A stretch of 8,878 nucleotides of DNA from Sutterella sp. (GTDB lineage Bacteria > Pseudomonadota > Gammaproteobacteria > Burkholderiales > Burkholderiaceae_F). A program made the translations under genes and the position numbers. Below, piece after piece: positions 5,582 through 8,878 of the stretch (its first letter is position 1; the number at the start of each line of letters is the position of its first letter). The stretch is from contig DNLN01000123.1 of assembly GCA_003488465.1 (NCBI GenBank), positions 7,629 to 16,506 on the forward strand. Reading direction: 5' to 3'. The notes below the pieces were generated by a model that worked only from the letters and a program-made list of their open reading frames with translations, was not told where the DNA came from and made no database searches.

Positions 5582-6097
5582 ATGGCAGAAGAAAATCAGA
5601 ACACCGCCGCTCCCGAGCAGGCGCAGCCCGTCTTCCAGCTCGTGCGCAGCTACCTGAAGGATGCAAGCCTTGAAATGCCGCACGCCCCGGAGATCTTTCT
5701 CGTGCAGCCCACCGAGCAGCCCAATGTCGACATTCAGTTTGAAGTGAACCAGGCCGCCCTCTCGATCCCCGATACCTATGAGATCGTCGTGCGCGGCACG
5801 ATCACGGTCAAGATGAAGAGCGAAGACAAGGAGATGGTGATGTTCCTTGCCGAGGCCCGGCAGGCCGGCATCTTCGAGATGAAGAATCTGCCCGCCGAGG
5901 CGCTGCAGCATCTTGCCAACGTCAACTGCCCGGCAATCGTCTATCCGTATCTGCGTGCCAACCTTGCCGACATCATCACCCGCACCGGTCTGCCGCCCGT
6001 GCACATGCCCGAGGTGAGCTTTGAGGGCCTTTACCAGCAGCGCCTTGCTCAGGCCAATGAGCAGGCGGCCGAGCAGGCCAAGGCCGGTCAGGCTTGA
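5582..6097 (+). CDS. secB: Protein-export chaperone SecB
   Basis: SecB is a cytosolic tetrameric chaperone that keeps preproteins unfolded and passes them to SecA at the SecYEG translocon. This 171-residue protein is slightly longer than the usual 155-165, with a polar N-terminal extension (1-15) and an Ala/Gln/Glu-rich tail (153-171). Recognisable family segments are FQLVRSYLKDASLEMPHAP (18-36), the beta-sheet core with YEIVVRGTITVK (66-77), EARQAGIF (91-98), the NCPAIVYPYLR motif (115-125) and GLPPVHMPEVSFEGLY (136-151). The ATG at 5582 is preceded by AGGA eight bases upstream. It probably shares a transcript with yibN. The usual downstream partner gpsA is not here; a structured intergenic region with a terminator follows instead. 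Confidence 0.96.
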   Translation: MAEENQNTAAPEQAQPVFQLVRSYLKDASLEMPHAPEIFLVQPTEQPNVDIQFEVNQAALSIPDTYEIVVRGTITVKMKSEDKEMVMFLAEARQAGIFEMKNLPAEALQHLANVNCPAIVYPYLRANLADIITRTGLPPVHMPEVSFEGLYQQRLAQANEQAAEQAKAGQA

Positions 6098-6118
6098 TTG
6101 CGCGCAATAGATGCTCAC

Positions 6119-6149
6119 AAAAGGCCTGTTTTTGTTCGAAAAACAGGCC
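6119..6149 (-). terminator. Long hairpin after secB, with T-run only on the minus strand
   Basis: GGCCTGTTTTT at 6123-6133 pairs perfectly with AAAAACAGGCC at 6139-6149 around a 5-nt loop (11 bp). On the minus strand the stem is followed by four T residues (6122-6119); on the plus strand it is followed by AGTTGG. It therefore looks more like a minus-strand terminator, shielding secB from transcription coming from the rfb side, although it may also cap the 3' end of the secB mRNA. Confidence 0.5.
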
Positions 6150-6161
6150 AGTTGGCTGGTG

Positions 6162-6176
6162 CCGTTAAGTTAACGG
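6162..6176. promoter_or_regulatory. Perfect 15-bp palindrome, possible operator
   Basis: CCGTTAAGTTAACGG is a perfect inverted repeat (two 7-base arms around a central G) located 86 bases before the response regulator ATG. Such a symmetric, AT-centred site can bind a dimeric regulator, but no adjacent promoter elements are convincing, and the site could simply be a small RNA hairpin. The function is inference. Confidence 0.3.
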
Positions 6177-6196
6177 ACAGCGTTGGCAGGATAAAG

Positions 6197-6236
6197 TTGC
6201 CGGAGAGGCGCTGATTGCGCACCGGCAATTTTTTTT
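6197..6236 (+). terminator. Strong intrinsic terminator between secB and the response regulator
   Basis: TTGCCGG at 6197-6203 pairs with CCGGCAA at 6222-6228, with an inner GCGC/GCGC stem (6208-6211 and 6217-6220), and eight T residues follow (6229-6236). It is correctly oriented to stop transcription coming from secB. It ends only 26 bases before the response regulator ATG, which leaves no room for a promoter between them, so it may act as an attenuator in that gene's leader. The 9-base word TTGGCAGGA occurs on both sides of it (6183-6191 and 6235-6243). Confidence 0.8.
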
Positions 6237-6262
6237 GGCAGGAACCAGAGGAGCCTTTGCAA

Positions 6263-6937
6263 ATGCAGGCATTTGACAACACCCGGAAGATTCGCATCGT
6301 CCTCATTGACGACCACACGCTGTTTCGCAGCGGCATCAAGGCGCTGCTGCAGCGGCAGAGCGATTTTGATGTTGTGGGCGAGGCCGCTGACGGACTTGAA
6401 GGCGTGAAGCTTGTGGAGCAGCTTCGGCCCGACCTGGTGCTGCTTGATCTGGACATGCCGACCATGAAGGGTAACGAGGCGCTTGCGCAGATCCTCGAGA
6501 CGCAGCCCGAGATGTCCGTGCTGATGCTGACCGTGAGCGAGGACGGAGACGATCTGGCCGAGTGCATGCGGCTGGGCGCAAGAGGCTACCTGCTCAAGAA
6601 GATCGACGCCGAGTTTCTCCTGCAGAGCATTCGCCATGCCGTGAACGGCGACTCGGTGATTTCGCCCGAAATGACGGGCAAGTTGGTGATGAAGCTTCGC
6701 CGCGAGTCAATCGCGCCGTCTCCTCAGGCCGGAATTGATTCGCTTACGCCGCGCGAGCGTGAAACTCTGGCATGGCTTGCCAAGGGCGTGTCCAACAAGG
6801 AGATCGCCCGTGCGCTCAATCTCGCCGAGTCCACCGTCAAGGTGCACGTGCAGAGCGTTCTTCGCAAACTCAACATCAAGAGCCGCGTGCAGGCCGCGGT
6901 CTTTGCCGTCGAGCATCATCTCGACCGGATCGATTAA
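6263..6937 (+). CDS. NarL/FixJ-family response regulator
   Basis: A 224-residue two-component transcription regulator. The receiver domain (about 10-128) has the acidic pair D16/D17, the phosphoacceptor D62 in LLDLDMP, T90 and K112 in YLLKK, so it should be phosphorylatable. A linker (about 145-158) leads to a LuxR-type helix-turn-helix domain (159-220) with LTPRERETLAWLAKGVSNKEIA in two parts and the recognition helix ESTVKVHVQSVLRKLNIKSR. The HTH region is very close to E. coli NarL as I remember it, but nitrate sensing cannot be inferred from the sequence alone. The ATG at 6263 is chosen because GAGGAG lies nine bases upstream; the earlier in-frame TTG at 6215 lies inside the terminator hairpin. 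No histidine kinase gene is adjacent: secB lies upstream and rfbC converges from downstream, overlapping by four bases. Confidence 0.9.
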   Translation: MQAFDNTRKIRIVLIDDHTLFRSGIKALLQRQSDFDVVGEAADGLEGVKLVEQLRPDLVLLDLDMPTMKGNEALAQILETQPEMSVLMLTVSEDGDDLAECMRLGARGYLLKKIDAEFLLQSIRHAVNGDSVISPEMTGKLVMKLRRESIAPSPQAGIDSLTPRERETLAWLAKGVSNKEIARALNLAESTVKVHVQSVLRKLNIKSRVQAAVFAVEHHLDRID

Positions 6938-7506
6938 GGCTCCTTGAGGGGCAGATCCGAGAGTTCTGCTGGCCACACCTTGTCCTTGTCGCTCAGAAGG
7001 TAGGGCAAGTCGGCCTGGAGCTTTGGCCATCTGATGGCGAGCGCAGGCGAATTCCAGGCAAGCCCCGCTTCATCGTCTGCATGCCAGAAGTCCGTGACCT
7101 TGTAGCAGAGGAGGGCCTTCTCGGAGAGCGTGAGGAATCCGTGGGCGAAACCTTCCGGAATGAAGAGCTGACGGCGGTTTTCATCTGAAAGCACCGTGCC
7201 GTACCAGCGGCCGAGTGTTGGGCTGCCCTGGCGAAGATCCACGGCGACATCAAACACGGCTCCTGCTGCGACGCGAATCAGCTTGGCCTGCGGATGGCGC
7301 TTCTGGTAGTGCAGCCCGCGAAGCGTTCCCCGGGTCGACAGGGATTGGTTGTCCTGCACGAAGCGGGCGCGGATTCCGGCGCTAAAGAGGTCCCGTTCGT
7401 TCCAGGTCTCCATGAAGTATCCGCGCGCATCCCGGTGAATGGCGGGCGTTACGAGGCAAAGGCCGTGAATTCCCTCGAGATTGGTCTCAATCTGCACTTG
7501 TCCCAT
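6934..7506 (-). CDS. rfbC: dTDP-4-dehydrorhamnose 3,5-epimerase
   Basis: RfbC (RmlC) is a cytosolic cupin-fold enzyme of 190 residues that carries out the third step of dTDP-L-rhamnose synthesis, inverting C3 and C5 of the dTDP-4-keto-6-deoxyglucose intermediate. Expected landmarks are ARGYFMETW (27-35), RGLHYQ with the catalytic base H66, K75, IPEGFAHGF (116-124), Y135 in CYKVTDFW and the SDKD region near 172-175. Of three possible starts, the ATG at 7506 is preferred because AAGGA lies eight bases upstream; the ATG at 7515 overlaps the rfbD stop in an ATGA and would add three residues; a still longer frame up to 7584 runs inside rfbD and is not credible. The gene ends tail to tail with the response regulator gene, both stop codons using the TTAA at 6934-6937. 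Confidence 0.95.
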   Translation of the reverse strand: MGQVQIETNLEGIHGLCLVTPAIHRDARGYFMETWNERDLFSAGIRARFVQDNQSLSTRGTLRGLHYQKRHPQAKLIRVAAGAVFDVAVDLRQGSPTLGRWYGTVLSDENRRQLFIPEGFAHGFLTLSEKALLCYKVTDFWHADDEAGLAWNSPALAIRWPKLQADLPYLLSDKDKVWPAELSDLPLKEP

Positions 7507-7511
7507 GGTGG

Positions 7512-8387
7512 TCATCCTTGATTGCGAGCGGCGAGGAACTCCCTGAAAGCCTGCATCCAGGACGGCAGTTCGGAAAAACCGCACTGCAAGAGTTTATCCG
7601 TGGCTAAACGGCTGTTTCGCGGGCGTCTGGCGAGCGGCTCGCCGAATTCCTCCGTTGTGACGGGAATGACTGGACTCGACACGCCTGCAAGGGAGAAAAG
7701 TTTTTCAACGAGTTCAGCGCGGGATGCGTTGGGGCCGCTGTTTGTTGCGTGATAGGTTCCGTACCGGTCTGTTTCAGCCATGTCGACGAGGAGCCTTGCA
7801 AGGTGCGGCGCAAACGTCGGCCGCCCGATCTGGTCGCTGACGACGCGAATCGGACGCGAGTTTCTGGCTAGGCCAAGCATCGTGTTAAAGAAGCCTTTCG
7901 ATGCATCAAAGAGCCAAGAAGTGCGCACGATGAAGAGCTCTTCAAGCTCCTCTGCGGCCGCTCGCTCGGCCGCGAGTTTGCTCCTTCCGTACCAGTTGAC
8001 GGGGTGCGGGAGCGCGTCCGGGGTGAAGGGGAGGGCGCCGCAGCCGTCAAAGACATAGTCGGTGCTCACGAAAAGGAACTTTGATGAAATGCGTTTGGCC
8101 GCTGCGGCGGCAAATCTTGTTCCGTCGACATTCGTGCGCCAGACTGCTTCCCTGTTCTGCGGCTCTTCGGCCGCATCGACCGCCGTCCATCCGGCGCAGT
8201 GAATGATCGCCTCGGGCCGCATTGCTTCGGTAAAGGCAAACACCGCCTCCCTGTTCGTGATGTCCAGGCGCTGACGGGAATCGATCCTTCTGCGGCTCGT
8301 GCCAATGAATTCGTGGCGGCGGCGCCGGACCTCTTCAAGAACGGCACTGCCGAGCAAGCCCGAGGCGCCAGTGACAAGGATGCGCAT
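7512..8387 (-). CDS. rfbD: dTDP-4-dehydrorhamnose reductase
   Basis: RfbD (RmlD) reduces dTDP-4-dehydro-L-rhamnose to dTDP-L-rhamnose using NAD(P)H, the last step of the pathway. This 291-residue protein has the Rossmann motif TGASGLLG (6-13), CAGWTAVDAAE (64-74), STDYVFDG (108-115), the short-chain dehydrogenase pair Y133/K137 in NWYGRSK, and QIGRPTFAPHLA (186-197). Length and order agree with the family. The ATG at 8387 shares one base with the rfbB stop codon (TGATG), so translation is probably coupled; no strong ribosome site of its own is visible. Its stop codon lies five bases before the rfbC start. The product should feed O-antigen or another rhamnose-containing surface glycan. Confidence 0.95.
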   Translation of the reverse strand: MRILVTGASGLLGSAVLEEVRRRRHEFIGTSRRRIDSRQRLDITNREAVFAFTEAMRPEAIIHCAGWTAVDAAEEPQNREAVWRTNVDGTRFAAAAAKRISSKFLFVSTDYVFDGCGALPFTPDALPHPVNWYGRSKLAAERAAAEELEELFIVRTSWLFDASKGFFNTMLGLARNSRPIRVVSDQIGRPTFAPHLARLLVDMAETDRYGTYHATNSGPNASRAELVEKLFSLAGVSSPVIPVTTEEFGEPLARRPRNSRLATDKLLQCGFSELPSWMQAFREFLAARNQG

Positions 8388-8878
8388 CAGAGATCAAAGC
8401 CTTCGGAATCGGAGTAGTGACTCGCGAAATACTCCCTGAATTCGCCTTTGAGGAGCGGCTCCCACCAGGCGCGGTTCTGGACGTACCAGCGAAGTGTCGC
8501 CCGAAGCCCCTCCTCGAACGGGACTTGCGGCTCCCAGCCGAGGGTCTTTGAGAGTTTTTCGGCGGACATGGCGTAGCGCTTGTCGTGGCCCGGCCGGTCT
8601 GCGACAAGCGTGATGAGCGATCGGGGCTTGTGAAGCAGGTCCAGAATCTCGCCGACAACTTCAAGGTTGCTGCGATCTCGCCCCGAGCACACGTTGTAGA
8701 TCTCGCCCGGCGTGCCGTGCCGGACGATGCAATCGATCGCGCGGCAGTGATCGGAGACAAAGAGCCAGTCGCGGGTATTCAGGCCCGTGCCGTAGATGGG
8801 GATGGACTTGTTGCTAAGCGCCCGGATGGCCGTGAGCGGAATCAGCTTTTCGGGGAACGACCAGGGTCCGAAATTGTT
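8387..8878 (-). CDS. rfbB: dTDP-glucose 4,6-dehydratase, C-terminal part
   Basis: The last 163 codons of a gene that enters from the right edge. Translation from 8878 begins NNFGPWSFPEKLIPLTAIRA, matching the NNxGPxxFPEKLIPL element after the catalytic core of RfbB (RmlB), which converts dTDP-glucose to dTDP-4-keto-6-deoxyglucose in the first committed reductase-family step of rhamnose synthesis. Further matches are NTRDWLFVSDHCRAI, EIYNVCSGRDRSNLEVV and RPGHDKRYAMSAEKLSKTLGW. The protein ends in SDSEGFDL. The catalytic Y-x-x-x-K and the NAD-binding motif lie outside the window. The stop codon TGA (8389-8387) overlaps the rfbD start by one base, so rfbB, rfbD and rfbC are one operon; the usual fourth gene rfbA does not lie between them. 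Confidence 0.95.
   Translation of the reverse strand, partial: NNFGPWSFPEKLIPLTAIRALSNKSIPIYGTGLNTRDWLFVSDHCRAIDCIVRHGTPGEIYNVCSGRDRSNLEVVGEILDLLHKPRSLITLVADRPGHDKRYAMSAEKLSKTLGWEPQVPFEEGLRATLRWYVQNRAWWEPLLKGEFREYFASHYSDSEGFDL

Noticed and set aside
6215..6262. Longer start for the response regulator at TTG 6215
   Set aside because: This codon lies in the terminator hairpin and the extra 16 residues would be encoded partly by the T-tract; the ATG at 6263 has a strong ribosome site and gives the normal NarL-family N-terminus.
7507..7584. Longer rfbC start within rfbD
   Set aside because: The added residues show no similarity to RfbC, and the ATG at 7506 has a properly spaced ribosome site next to the rfbD stop.
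1..8878. Search for a novel defence, mobile or toxin-antitoxin system
   Set aside because: All sizeable coding space is taken up by well-known core genes, and I found no transposase, integrase, toxin-like small gene, repeat array or abrupt change in base composition.

Overview
The window looks like chromosomal DNA of a Betaproteobacterium in the order Burkholderiales, and the overall character suggests a Sutterellaceae-type genome (inference). The reasons are the moderately high GC content, the gene order gpmA-envC-ctpA (a Burkholderiales arrangement), a diverging YibN-type rhodanese followed by secB, and NarL-like and rml genes of ordinary proteobacterial type. I see no insertion sequences, CRISPR arrays, tRNA or rRNA genes, prophage genes or frameshifted genes.

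Layout. Positions 1-84 (minus) hold only the first 28 codons of a gene whose glycine-rich motif resembles IspD (MEP pathway of isoprenoid synthesis). Directly before it lies a good intrinsic terminator (87-112, minus) for gltL (139-873, minus), the ATPase subunit of a glutamate/aspartate ABC importer that here has no permease or binding-protein genes beside it but does have a promoter candidate of its own. Positions 1050-4928 (minus) are a probable operon gpmA-envC-ctpA: a glycolytic phosphoglycerate mutase, a septal amidase activator with a degenerate LytM domain, and a periplasmic S41 carboxy-terminal processing protease. A short divergent promoter region (about 5016-5063) separates this from yibN-secB (5127-6097, plus): a membrane-anchored rhodanese-like protein without the catalytic cysteine, and the SecB export chaperone. 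The grxC gene usually found between these two, and the gpsA gene usually found after secB, are missing.

Positions 6098-6262 are a compact, structure-rich intergenic region with a hairpin, a perfect 15-bp palindrome, a strong intrinsic terminator and a 9-bp direct repeat bracketing the terminator. It leads into a NarL/FixJ response regulator gene (6263-6937, plus) with no sensor kinase nearby. That gene meets rfbC tail to tail, the two stop codons sharing one TTAA. Positions 6934-8878 (minus) hold rfbB (partial)-rfbD-rfbC, a tightly coupled dTDP-L-rhamnose cluster lacking rfbA between its members.

Most of the window is ordinary core-genome content: envelope biogenesis and division (envC, ctpA), protein export (secB, yibN), surface polysaccharide precursors (rfb) and central metabolism. 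The parts most worth a second look are non-coding: terminators lying almost on top of the start of the next gene (before the IspD-like gene and before the response regulator), a hairpin enclosing the gltL stop codon, an inverted repeat around the gltL -10 element, and overlapping divergent promoters between gpmA and yibN.
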